A stretch of 64,000 bases of DNA from Allocatelliglobosispora scoriae (GTDB lineage Bacteria; Actinomycetota; Actinomycetes; Mycobacteriales; Micromonosporaceae): assembly GCF_014204945.1 (NCBI RefSeq), contig NZ_JACHMN010000002.1, forward strand, positions 1,750,503 to 1,814,502, given 5' to 3'. Both the position numbers and the translations under genes were made by a program. Below the pieces are notes generated by a model. That model worked only from the letters and a program-made list of their open reading frames with translations, did not search any database and was not told the origin of the DNA. Positions 45,701 through 52,534 of the stretch are shown here, one piece after another. Numbering within the stretch: position 1 is the stretch's first letter; each line of letters begins with the position of its first letter.

Positions 45701-46115
45701 CATGGACGCGACCGACCGGCTCGTCGCCGACGTCTGGGCCACCGGGCTCTCACCCGACAACCACCCGATCCGGCTGGTGCGGACCACATTGGACGAACAG
45801 GGCGCCCTGCCGATCGGTCGCCTGGCCGCCGTGGCGGACAGGACACGGGTGCTGGTCGGCGGGCTCGTCACGCACCGGCAGCGCCCCGCGACAGCGGGCG
45901 GGATCGTGTTTCTCAGCCTGGAGGACGAGACCGGGATGCTCAACGTCGTCTGCTCACCGGGTCTGTGGTTGCGCTTCCGCAGGGTCGCGATCCGCAGCCC
46001 GGCGCTGGTGATCCGGGGACAGCTGGAGTCCACGGCGGGCGTGATCAATCTCGTCGCCGACCGGCTCACCGCCCTGCCGATCGCGACCAGCCCCTCCTCC
46101 CGCGACTGGCGCTGA
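42789..46115 (+). CDS. dnaE2: error-prone DNA polymerase DnaE2
   Basis: 1108 aa C-family polymerase. The N-terminal PHP domain retains metal residues (ELHCHSSFSFLDGAS, about 58-72). The polymerase core has GRGSAANSVVCYAL and the catalytic acids in PPDIDVDIESDRREE (about 450-465). A helix-hairpin-helix region and an OB fold (about 1010-1090, VLVGGLVTHRQRPAT) follow. The replicative DnaE1 tail is absent, as in all DnaE2. It performs mutagenic bypass in the SOS response. A palindrome (copy E) follows the stop. Confidence 0.96.
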   Translation: MGWDSQTTRPWAELEQLMSGDRIIDPLAEADGGDAPGFSRKRAAYDPPPLERGVSAVPYAELHCHSSFSFLDGASSPEELVQEAVRLGLSALAITDHDNLSGVVRFAAAAREHDLRTVFGAELGLTGGELAGPPDPDGTHLLVLARGLAGYTRLSREIGRANLRGGEKGKRVYAIEQLADGLAGHGVILTGCRKGGVARALAAGGPDAAASELDRLVHLFGRDNVMVELIDQANPRDRHRNDVLAELADRAGLPTLATGNVHFHHPSRRRLAAVVAAVRARGSLDQLQPYLHTPAAYLRSGDEMAVRFARYPGAVPRAAELGLELAFDLSLIAPKLPPFSPLDGHATEADYLRFLAYKGALKRYGPPQANREAYQRIDRELALIEELEFPGYFLTVWDIVRFCREKGIFCQGRGSAANSVVCYALWVTNVDPVANDGLIFERFLAPERDGPPDIDVDIESDRREEVIQYVYTKHGREHAAQVANVIAYRPRSAVRDVARAFGYSPGQQDAWSKQIDRWHAITATDVDGIPQNVLTYANQLLDAPRHLGIHSGGMVICDRPVIEVCPVEWARMPGRTVLQWDKDDCAAIDLVKFDLLGLGMLSALRYASDFLGGAWSFVDMPTDDPEIYAMLCEADTVGVFQVESRAQMSTLPRLRPEKFYDIVVEVALIRPGPIQGGSVHPFIRRKNGQETWRSPHPLMTAALERTLGVPLFQEQMMQLATDTASFSPAEADQLRRAMGAKRSTEKMERLRQRLFDGMAANGIPLEIAEDIYKKLAAFANYGFPESHAISFAYLVYASAWLKRYHPAAFLAALLGAQPMGFYSPQSLVDDARRHGVTVHRPDINASGVKAVLECPPGCRMISAGGEPPSQWGLDGPTVRLGLDSVRALGTDLATRIVAARDADGPFLDMADLARRAELKAGHLEALATAGAFACFGLDQREALWAAGAAAAERPDRLPGTSVGTHAPPLPGMDATDRLVADVWATGLSPDNHPIRLVRTTLDEQGALPIGRLAAVADRTRVLVGGLVTHRQRPATAGGIVFLSLEDETGMLNVVCSPGLWLRFRRVAIRSPALVIRGQLESTAGVINLVADRLTALPIATSPSSRDWR

Positions 46116-46118
46116 CCC

Positions 46119-46198
46119 GTCACGGTGTGCAGCGGTCACGGTGTGCAGCGAAGCGTGGTCATTTCGCGCGGCGAGGCCACGCTTTGCTGCACACCGTG
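46119..46198. repeat. TGCAGCAAAG palindrome family, divergent copy E with 16-bp duplication
   Basis: Arms 46137-46160 and 46175-46198. The outer arm is altered from CGTTTTGCAG to CGGTGTGCAG, and the other arm has changed to match (CTGCACACCG). The two remaining mismatches would be G-U pairs in RNA. A 16-bp tandem copy of the left edge (GTCACGGTGTGCAGCG at 46119-46134 and 46135-46150) precedes it. It lies between dnaE2 and the convergent 104-aa gene. Confidence 0.88.
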
Positions 46199-46215
46199 CC
46201 GGGGACCGAGCAGGC

Positions 46216-46530
46216 TCAGCGCGACCCCAGCTCCGCCCTCACCTGCATCAGGTGGGTCCAGAAATCCCATGTCCGCGTACGCACACCGCACGCCGCCTGG
46301 AGCCCCTGAACAGCCAGTTCGAGCCCTGAGCACGGTGCATCCGTCGTCCCGCAGGACTCGCACGAGCCGTCGACCGGTTGGTGCTCGGCGAACAGCTCCC
46401 GGGCAGTCGCCCACATCGTCAGGTCCACGCACGCCTCGGGTGGATCCTCCGGTGGGTCGGCGAGGTCGAAGGGCGGCAAGGCTGCTGTGGTCGACATCGG
46501 AACGAACTCGGCCCGAGTGATGTCAGGCAT
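46216..46530 (-). CDS. hypothetical protein with CxxC motif, 104 aa
   Basis: A strong ribosome site (AAGGAG) sits 6 bp before ATG 46530. Acidic N-terminal half rich in Pro/Glu/Asp, then SCESCGTTDAPC, possibly a zinc knuckle, then a helical C terminus ending in WDFWTHLMQVRAEL. I do not recognise it. It is the last of two or three small minus-strand genes divergent from an XRE-TPR regulator, a layout seen for regulator/small-partner pairs in actinobacteria. A long structured leader (46560-46669) lies just upstream. Confidence 0.65.
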   Translation of the reverse strand: MPDITRAEFVPMSTTAALPPFDLADPPEDPPEACVDLTMWATARELFAEHQPVDGSCESCGTTDAPCSGLELAVQGLQAACGVRTRTWDFWTHLMQVRAELGSR

Positions 46531-46559
46531 GACAACTCCTTCAATATCGGCTGGTCGGG

Positions 46560-46669
46560 CTCGTCGGGAGGAGCAGCCGTTTCTCGCTGCTCGTGGCCGT
46601 CGCTTCTGCCGAGGGGCGCGAATCCTCAGCGGCGCTCTTCGAGCAGCACGGGCGGCTCCTCCCGACGAG
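46560..46669 (-). ncRNA. putative structured RNA leader before the 104-aa gene
   Basis: CTCGTCGGGAGGAGC (46560-46574) and its exact complement (46655-46669) enclose a second stem, GCTGCTCG/CGAGCAGC (46586-46593, 46640-46647). Further GAGG/CCTC pairing lies inside. The roughly 110-nt fold ends 29 bp before the ATG at 46530. It may be a cis-acting leader, an attenuator or a small RNA; no known class was recognised. Confidence 0.45.
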
Positions 46670-46712
46670 GCTTCACCTGGAGCACCAGCCCCGAATGCCA
46701 GTTCGAGGGCCG

Positions 46713-46838
46713 TTACTGGGCGCTTCCAGGCAGGACCTGGTCACCTGGTCGGCCCGCGCCTGCCGCAGACAGGCTCGGAGGCAGGCAGGCGGCCCGGTCG
46801 ATCATGAGCGACATGCGCCGCCGCAGGGTGGTGATCAT
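46713..46838 (-). CDS. possible 41-aa ORF coupled to the 63-aa gene
   Basis: ATG 46838 overlaps the stop of the upstream 63-aa gene (ATGA) and the frame runs 41 codons, beginning MITTLRRRMSLMIDR. It has no domain or repeat that I can identify and no ribosome site of its own, so expression would rely on coupling. A remnant of a longer gene is possible. Low confidence. Confidence 0.3.
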   Translation of the reverse strand: MITTLRRRMSLMIDRAACLPPSLSAAGAGRPGDQVLPGSAQ

Positions 46839-47026
46839 CGCGGCGTACCCTCGATGATCAGCGTCCGGTTCGCCCATCCGTGCACAGTGCACGGATATGG
46901 GACGAAGAAGCTGTACGCGCTCTTGCACCCCTCGCAGTAGCCCGTGCCGTCGTCGACGTGAAGGGCGAGACTGGCGCGGGCCTGCCGGACATTCGGCGGC
47001 TCGTTCGGGGTCGCCTGCTCGGTCAT
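46835..47026 (-). CDS. hypothetical CxxC small protein, 63 aa
   Basis: ATG 47026 with AGGAGCTGTG before it; the longer frame to 47116 lacks a ribosome site. The acidic N terminus is followed by GYCEGCKSAYSFFVPYPCTVHGW, whose three Cys and His could bind zinc. Its CE-C pattern resembles that of the 104-aa neighbour. The gene is divergent from the XRE-TPR regulator across 152 bp. Function unknown. Confidence 0.6.
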   Translation of the reverse strand: MTEQATPNEPPNVRQARASLALHVDDGTGYCEGCKSAYSFFVPYPCTVHGWANRTLIIEGTPR

Positions 47027-47178
47027 CACAGCTCCTGAAAGGCTTGACGCAGGCGATTCGAGGTCAGGCAATGCCAGCGCGCTCGAGCTCCAGTGCCTTC
47101 CTCGTGTCCCACACATAGGAATAGATTCGATCCGACACGCACGTTCGGCGACGGCGAGACGACAGGTTGTGAAGAACG

Positions 47179-48492
47179 GTGAAGAAGTCGGGCGGGCAGC
47201 TTCGTCAGCGAGGTGACCGCAAACTCGGGGCGGTGCTGCGCCAGCTGCGCTTGGCGCGCGGTCTTACCTTGGCCACGGCTGCCAGCCGGGTGGGCTGCGC
47301 CGAATCCCTGATGTCGCAGGTGGAGACCGGACACCGTGGGCTTCAGCCATGGCTGGCCACCGCGCTGGACATGGTGTATGACACCGGCGGGACGATCACC
47401 GCTCTGGCCGACACGACGGGCACAGGCCCAAGCGACAACGACGATGGGGGGCATGGTGCAACCGATGAGGTGGTGCTGGTGCTGATCCCTGGCCGAAGAG
47501 CCAGCATTCCGGTGTCCCGCCGGGAGTTACTGGCAGCTCTAGGGATCGGCGCGGTCGGCGGAAGCCTGCTCGGCGCGCTTCAACGGGCCCTGGCCGATGT
47601 CGTACCGGACGAGGAGGTCCTCGCCGAACTCGAGCAGACCCTGACCGGGCTGAAAGCCGCCGGACGAGTGATGCCACCCGCGAGATTGATCGGGCCGCTC
47701 ACGGCGCAGGTCGCACTCATTGAAGCCCTGCGGCGCCGGGCACCAGCTCCGCTACGCGACCAGTTCACCGTTCTGCAGGCGCGTTACGCCGAGTCGCTGT
47801 CGTGGATGGCGGAGGAAGCGGACGACCTCAACACCGCCCTGTACTGGACGGATCGGGCCGAACACTGGGCGCATATCTGCGACTGGCGGGCCATGGTTGC
47901 ATACGCCCATGTACGCCGCTCCATGCTGGCGATCAGCTACGCGGGGGACGGCTTGGCCGCCGTCGAGCACGCCCAACTCGCCCTGCGCATACCCAGGGTG
48001 ACCGCACGCATCCGGGCAATGGCCTGCAAGCAGGCAGCCTATGGGTATGCCCTAGCCGGGCAGCCCGACGCCAGCCGGTATGCCCTCGACGAGACCGCGG
48101 CTCTGCTAGTCCCCAGCGATGATGCAGGCCGGCACGACCTGCCGGGGCAGAACAGCGTCGCTGACGCCGACCTCATGGCCATCTTCACCGCGACGTGCGA
48201 CGTGTACCTTGGCGCCGGTGACCGAGTGATCGACTCCCTCAGCCCGCGCATGACCAGCATCGGTACCGGGTCGCAGCGCAGCGGGGCGATCACCGCGGCG
48301 AAACTCGCTCAGGCCTATGCCCACGCTGGAGAACCCGGCCTTGCCTGCGGGCTGATCCTGTCCGCCCTGGACACAGCGGCGACCGTGGACTCGCTGACCA
48401 CCCGCAGTGAGCTACGCCGCGCACTGCCGACCCTCGCCCGCTGGCCTGGACGAGATGACGTACGCGAGGTCACTCACCGCCTCGCCGCATGA
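47179..48492 (+). CDS. XRE-family regulator with TPR-like C terminus
   Basis: 437 aa from GTG 47179. An N-terminal HTH_XRE (about 13-72: GAVLRQLRLARGLTL, SRVGCAESLMSQVETGHRGL) is followed by a hydrophobic stretch (AALGIGAVGGSLLGAL, about 115-132). The remaining roughly 300 residues form paired helices of TPR type. This is a common actinobacterial regulator architecture that governs neighbouring small genes. The coding sequence contains TTA and CTA Leu codons (about 47527-47543), rare in this genome, so expression could depend on a bldA-type tRNA and the gene may be acquired. Confidence 0.82.
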   Translation: MKKSGGQLRQRGDRKLGAVLRQLRLARGLTLATAASRVGCAESLMSQVETGHRGLQPWLATALDMVYDTGGTITALADTTGTGPSDNDDGGHGATDEVVLVLIPGRRASIPVSRRELLAALGIGAVGGSLLGALQRALADVVPDEEVLAELEQTLTGLKAAGRVMPPARLIGPLTAQVALIEALRRRAPAPLRDQFTVLQARYAESLSWMAEEADDLNTALYWTDRAEHWAHICDWRAMVAYAHVRRSMLAISYAGDGLAAVEHAQLALRIPRVTARIRAMACKQAAYGYALAGQPDASRYALDETAALLVPSDDAGRHDLPGQNSVADADLMAIFTATCDVYLGAGDRVIDSLSPRMTSIGTGSQRSGAITAAKLAQAYAHAGEPGLACGLILSALDTAATVDSLTTRSELRRALPTLARWPGRDDVREVTHRLAA

Positions 48493-48493
48493 T

Positions 48494-49222
48494 CTAGTCC
48501 AGCCGGTGCGCTACGTCAAGCACCATCTCCTCGGTCTGTCCGCCTTCGCTGCGCTCGACCCGATATGCGTCTGCGCCTGCCCGGTCGCTGACCACCTCAA
48601 CTGTGATCTCCGGGCCGATGCCCCGATAGAGCAGGCCCGCGCCGATGTCGGTGGCGTACCCGACGCTCGGCAGTTCCCCGGCGGCAATCATCTGGTGGAA
48701 ATGCTTGCGTCGCTGCGAGAAGTGCACCGCGTTGGCATACGGCAAGAATCCCAACCCTGCGGCGACGGTGAGCCGCGGCCCGAACGAGTCGGTGGTCCCG
48801 GCGGCATGCCAACAGATCGACCCCGCCGACTCCCCCGCCAAGACCACCCCGGCCCGCCAACAACGGCGCAGCACCTCATCGAGGCCATGCGCATGCCACA
48901 CGGCGATGAGGTTCACCAGACTCCCGCGATCGATCCAGATCACATCCTGGGCGAGCAGGTGTTCCGTGAGGTCGTCCACGTTGGGCATGTCGAACAGCGC
49001 AACATGCGACGCGCGTACCCGCGTCCCCGCGAACGCGCCATAGAACCCGGCGATGCTGGCGGGGCTGTCGCCATTGGCCGTGGATAGGAAACATAGGCTC
49101 GGCTGAGCAGGCTTTCCTGCGAGCGTGAACGCGAAGTTGAATACCGGGCCTGGCGTCCATGCCCGGCCGCCACGATGGAAGCCCATCGTCGTCGCGAGGA
49201 TCGTCGGAGCGTCGGCCACCAT
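48494..49222 (-). CDS. peptidase E (S51 family)
   Basis: 242 aa. The S51 serine-peptidase signature is clear: nucleophile Ser in AGVVLAGESAGSICW (about 130), then HFSQRRKHF carrying the likely catalytic His, and the upstream IWIDRGSLVNLI strand. These cytoplasmic enzymes split Asp-Xaa dipeptides or act as cyanophycinase relatives. The N-terminal IATTMGF-like strand replaces the usual gly-rich start. The gene is convergent with the XRE regulator with one base between stops. It may be part of the accessory patch. Confidence 0.85.
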   Translation of the reverse strand: MVADAPTILATTMGFHRGGRAWTPGPVFNFAFTLAGKPAQPSLCFLSTANGDSPASIAGFYGAFAGTRVRASHVALFDMPNVDDLTEHLLAQDVIWIDRGSLVNLIAVWHAHGLDEVLRRCWRAGVVLAGESAGSICWHAAGTTDSFGPRLTVAAGLGFLPYANAVHFSQRRKHFHQMIAAGELPSVGYATDIGAGLLYRGIGPEITVEVVSDRAGADAYRVERSEGGQTEEMVLDVAHRLD

Positions 49223-49313
49223 GCCGTGATCGTGTCACACCGATGGCTCGGCGACCCGTTGTCGCGCGACCCGTTGCCGCACACTGGCGCACTTACCGCC
49301 CGCCCCATAACAC

Positions 49314-49330
49314 CAACTCTTGAAGAGTTG
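49314..49330. repeat. CAACTCTTGAAGAGTTG palindrome, copy 4
   Basis: 17-bp palindrome with the family flank CGGCGATC on one side only. It lies between the end of the SAV_6107-like gene (49435) and the start of peptidase E (49222), so it may end the SAV_6107-like transcript. Confidence 0.75.
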
Positions 49331-49434
49331 CGGCGATCTTTGGTGCCGAAGACCCGTACACGCACACGCCGCACCTGTACACGCCGAAGCCGGCATCGCG
49401 CGAGACGCGGCGATGCCGGTGGCGAACGAGGTCG

Positions 49435-49866
49435 CTATGCGGCCATGGCGGGCTGTGCGTTCAGACCCAGCTTGTCCTGGACGACCTGGATGAACTCCCC
49501 GGCGGCGAGCACCAGGTCATCCGCCTCGTGCGCGGAGACCCGGCCGATCCCGGCCTCCGCAGCGGAACGCTTGGTCGCGCTGCCCGCGAAGTAACCGGCC
49601 CACTCGCTCAGCTCCGGTGCGACCCGGACGAGCAGCGCCCAGGTGCTGGTGTCGCGCGGGCCTCGGCCGGTGGCCACCGGCCGAGCACGGACCGAGAGCA
49701 CCGCGGCGGCGGCCCGGAGGGCGGCGAGGTGCGCGGTGGCATAACGCTGGCCAGCGGAGTCGGTGGACTCAGCCTCGGCCAATCCGCGCCAGGCGATCGT
49801 CAGAAGCTCGATCGGCGTCCGTTGCGGCAGTAGTCGGGCTGGCACATTGATCGTGGTCGCTGGCAT
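49435..49866 (-). CDS. SAV_6107-family HEPN-like protein
   Basis: 143 aa from ATG 49866 with GAAGGAGA before it; the frame continues upstream but without a ribosome site. All-helical. The region LLTIAWRGLAEAES, a central STWALLVRVAPELSEWAGYFAG and a C-terminal ADDLVLAAGEFIQVV fit the actinobacterial SAV_6107 (HEPN) family. The RNase motif of HEPN toxins (R-x4-6-H) is not evident. Function unknown. Confidence 0.7.
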   Translation of the reverse strand: MPATTINVPARLLPQRTPIELLTIAWRGLAEAESTDSAGQRYATAHLAALRAAAAVLSVRARPVATGRGPRDTSTWALLVRVAPELSEWAGYFAGSATKRSAAEAGIGRVSAHEADDLVLAAGEFIQVVQDKLGLNAQPAMAA

Positions 49867-50202
49867 CGTACTTCTCCTTCGGCGGCCGACGTGCGTCAAC
49901 ACACCGCTGCGGGAAGGTGCAGCAGTCCCGGCCGCGCGCCCGGTTGAGCACGGGCCGGATGAGCGATGGAGCTGATCCCGGCTGGCCGGGTGGGTGCGGA
50001 GCTTCCCCACACCACACCCGACCGGCCAGCCGACCGGGCTCGCCATCCGCCACCCGGGGGTCGGTGGGCGGCGGATGACGCTCCCGCCTGGGGTCGGCCT
50101 CCGGGCACCGCGAATGCCCGTCAGCCTTGGTGTGGCCCGTGCGCACCGGTCCGCACCGTTGTCATGTGGTCGCGTCGCGAACCGCTCCCTCACGACAGTC
50201 TA
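49867..50202. other. gene-free stretch with two hairpins
   Basis: No open frame here has a ribosome site and plausible composition. It contains an 11-bp stem (CGGCTGGCCGG, 49979-49989 / 50022-50032) and a second, 8-bp stem (CATCCGCC, 50044-50051 / 50070-50077). Both lie in the 5' leader region of the SAV_6107-like gene or between promoters. Confidence 0.45.
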
Positions 50203-50239
50203 TTCGAACAACGTTCGAACACCTAGAACATTAGTTCTA
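50203..50239. promoter_or_regulatory. two adjacent GTTC-type palindromes before the EamA gene
   Basis: TTCGAAC-AAC-GTTCGAA (50203-50219) is followed 4 bp later by TAGAAC-ATTA-GTTCTA (50224-50239). The second contains a perfect GAAC-N4-GTTC LexA-type site; the first has a 3-bp spacer. They lie 67 bp before the EamA transporter start and could serve either divergent gene. Operator function is inferred. Confidence 0.6.
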
Positions 50240-50305
50240 ACCGGCTCCACTGTAAAGACCGGACACAACGAACTCCTTCGGTAAGGACCCGATAGCCTAA
50301 CGGGC

Positions 50306-51301
50306 ATGACCACATTCACCGCGGGGCGTACGCCCGCCCGCCCGGGCCTGGGCGTCGCCATGGTCCTGCTCGCCGGACTGTTCTTCGCGGTGAACGGCAC
50401 GGTCTCCAAACTGATCCTCCAGTCGGGGATCGCCGCCCAGCAGCTCACCCTGGTCCGCGCCACCGGCGCCTTCGCCGGCCTGCTGCTGCTCATGGTCTTC
50501 CTTCCCGGCTCGACCAAGCCTCGCCTGCGCATCCAGCGGCGGGAACTGCCGCTGATCGTCGCCTACGGGCTGACGGGCTTCTTCCTCGTTCCGATGCTCT
50601 ACTTCGTCTCCATTACCCGGATGCCGGTCGGAATAGCCCTGCTCTTCGAGTACACCGCTCCCCTTTTCGTGGCACTTTGGGCCAGATTCGGACAGGGCTC
50701 CCCCGTCCGACCACGGCTCTGGGGCGGCCTGGCACTCTGCCTGCTCGGTCTCGCCTGTGTCGCCGAGATCTGGGGTGACCTGCGGTTGGACCCGATCGGA
50801 GTCGCCGCCGGCCTCGCCTGCGCGGTGCTGCTCGCGGTCTATTTCGTGCTCGGCGAGCGGGGTGTCCAGGGCCGCGACACGATCTCGCTCACCGGGTGGG
50901 CCTTCGGCGTCTCGGCGCTGGCCGGTCTGGTCGTCCGCCTGATCGTGGCAGGTCCCGGCGGCTGGGAACCGCTCGCCGGCACGACCGCGGACGGCGTCCC
51001 GATCCTGCTGCTCGCCGGGTACATGGTGCTCTTCGGCTCGATCGCCGCCTATCTGCTGATCGTCGGCGCGATGCGTCACCTGCCCGCGACGAGCGTCGGC
51101 ATCATCGGCATGATCGAACCGGTCATCGCCTCGGCGGTCGCCTGGATCGCCATCGGCGAGCATCTCAATCCCGCCCAGCTCGCCGGGGGTGCGCTGCTGC
51201 TCGTGGGCGTCGGCCTCGCCGAGACGGCCCGCATCACCCAGCCGCCACCAGCACCGATCACGCACGAACCGGCACCGGCGCACGCACCCGTACCGATGTG
51301 A
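50306..51301 (+). CDS. EamA/DMT-superfamily transporter
   Basis: 331 aa with ten hydrophobic segments arranged as two five-helix EamA repeats (first about 15-150, second about 160-295), each ending in an IEPVIA-like or EYTAPLF motif. The drug/metabolite transporter family exports amino acids, purines or toxic metabolites. The last 30 residues are Pro/Ala/His-rich. The LexA-like site upstream, if real, would make it damage-inducible. Confidence 0.88.
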   Translation: MTTFTAGRTPARPGLGVAMVLLAGLFFAVNGTVSKLILQSGIAAQQLTLVRATGAFAGLLLLMVFLPGSTKPRLRIQRRELPLIVAYGLTGFFLVPMLYFVSITRMPVGIALLFEYTAPLFVALWARFGQGSPVRPRLWGGLALCLLGLACVAEIWGDLRLDPIGVAAGLACAVLLAVYFVLGERGVQGRDTISLTGWAFGVSALAGLVVRLIVAGPGGWEPLAGTTADGVPILLLAGYMVLFGSIAAYLLIVGAMRHLPATSVGIIGMIEPVIASAVAWIAIGEHLNPAQLAGGALLLVGVGLAETARITQPPPAPITHEPAPAHAPVPM

Positions 51302-51363
51302 TGCACCCGCGCGCCCGCGCGGGAAGGCGAGCCCGCGACGCGCGGAAGTGACAGAATCGCCTG

Positions 51364-51852
51364 ATGCACGATCACCCCAATGTCCGTGCCGTGCAGGAGG
51401 CGCTCGACATCGCCGACGCCCTTGACGGCAGCGGCGCCCCCAGCCAGGCGCGGATTCTTCCCGACGCGGTGCACACCGCCGCCGCGGCCGCCGCCGCCCT
51501 CGGCGTCGAGGTCGGCCAGATCGCCAATTCGCTGATCTTCAATGCGGATGGCGAGCCCCTGCTCGTGCTCACCTCGGGCGCCCATCGAGTCAACACCGCG
51601 CAGGTCGCGGCGCAGCTCGGCCTCGACTCGCTGGACCGGGCCACACCCGAGTTCGTCCGCGAGCACACCGGTCAGGCGATCGGCGGCGTGGCGCCCCTGG
51701 GCCATCCCAAACCCGTCCGCACCCTCGTCGACACCGCGCTCGCCGCGTGGGACGAGGTCTGGGCTGCGGCCGGCGTGCCCCAGTCGGTCTACCCGACGAC
51801 CTATGCCGAGCTGATCAGGGTCACCGGCGGCACTCCGGCGGAGGTAGCGTGA
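51364..51852 (+). CDS. YbaK/EbsC-family aminoacyl-tRNA deacylase
   Basis: 162 aa single-domain protein. The conserved core includes VGQIANSLIFNADGEPLLVLTSGAHRVN, with the substrate-pocket Lys of classic YbaK replaced locally by Asn/Ser, and IGGVAPLGHP near the end. Such proteins hydrolyse mischarged tRNAs (Cys- or Ala-tRNA-Pro) in trans. Its stop overlaps the start of the GNAT gene (GTGA), so the two are co-translated. Confidence 0.88.
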   Translation: MHDHPNVRAVQEALDIADALDGSGAPSQARILPDAVHTAAAAAAALGVEVGQIANSLIFNADGEPLLVLTSGAHRVNTAQVAAQLGLDSLDRATPEFVREHTGQAIGGVAPLGHPKPVRTLVDTALAAWDEVWAAAGVPQSVYPTTYAELIRVTGGTPAEVA

Positions 51853-52424
51853 CCGTGAACCTGCGCATGGTGGCCTGGACGTCCGACGATCTGATGCGGC
51901 GGATCGACGAGGTCGTCGCCGTCTACAGCGACGCGATGGGCTACCACGGCGGCGACCTGGCCGGTCGCACCAGCCGCTTCCGCACCCACGCCCGCCGCCC
52001 CGGCCTGCGGGCCGTCGCCACCCTCACGCACGACGGCAGTCTCGCCGGATTCTGCTATGGGTACGCGAGCGAGGCCGGCCAGTGGTGGCACGACCAGGTG
52101 CACGAGGCACTCGCCGAGGACGGTCGGCAACGGTGGCTGACCGACTGCTTCGAGGTGGTGGAGCTGCACGTCAGCCCGCCCGCACAGGGGCACGGCATCG
52201 GCGCGCACCAGCTCCGCGCGCTGCTCAGCATGACCGCCGCCCGGACCACGCTGCTCTCCACCCCGGAGGCGGACGAGGCGAAGTCCCGGGCCTGGCGCCT
52301 CTACCGCCGTTACGGCTTCACCGATGTGCTGCGCCAGTTCATCTTCCCCGGCGACGTGCGCCCGTTCGCGATCCTGGGCCGAACCCTCCCCCTCCACGAC
52401 GCCCCCACCACCCCCACCCCCTGA
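51849..52424 (+). CDS. GNAT-family N-acetyltransferase
   Basis: 191 aa from GTG 51849, which overlaps the YbaK stop. The acetyl-CoA pyrophosphate loop reads PPAQGHGIGAHQL, preceded by the beta-strand VVELHVSP and followed by SRAWRLYRRYGF, the usual motif B. Substrate unknown. The tail is Pro/Thr-rich. Confidence 0.85.
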   Translation: MTVNLRMVAWTSDDLMRRIDEVVAVYSDAMGYHGGDLAGRTSRFRTHARRPGLRAVATLTHDGSLAGFCYGYASEAGQWWHDQVHEALAEDGRQRWLTDCFEVVELHVSPPAQGHGIGAHQLRALLSMTAARTTLLSTPEADEAKSRAWRLYRRYGFTDVLRQFIFPGDVRPFAILGRTLPLHDAPTTPTP

Positions 52425-52429
52425 CCCAC

Positions 52430-52507
52430 AATTCGCGTTGATCAAGGGAAGACTCGCCGCGAATCGGACACCCGGGATGGTGAGTCTTCCCTTGATCAAC
52501 GCGAATT
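52430..52507. terminator. 26-bp-arm palindrome between convergent genes
   Basis: Perfect 26-bp arms (52430-52455 and 52482-52507, each containing GTTGATCAAGGGAAGACTC or its complement) around a 26-nt loop, between the GNAT and CDP-alcohol transferase-like genes. Its arms are unrelated to the other two palindrome families. Likely bidirectional terminator. Confidence 0.8.
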
Positions 52508-52534
52508 TGAGGGCTTACCGCGAGGTTTGACGGC

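Noticed and set aside
46593-46940. Plus-strand 115-codon frame across the small-gene region
   Set aside because: Overlaps a well-marked minus-strand gene and the structured region; no ribosome site or conserved motif.
49966-50284. Plus-strand frames of 86-96 codons in the gap before the EamA gene
   Set aside because: No ribosome site, Pro/Arg-rich composition, and the region is full of palindromes.
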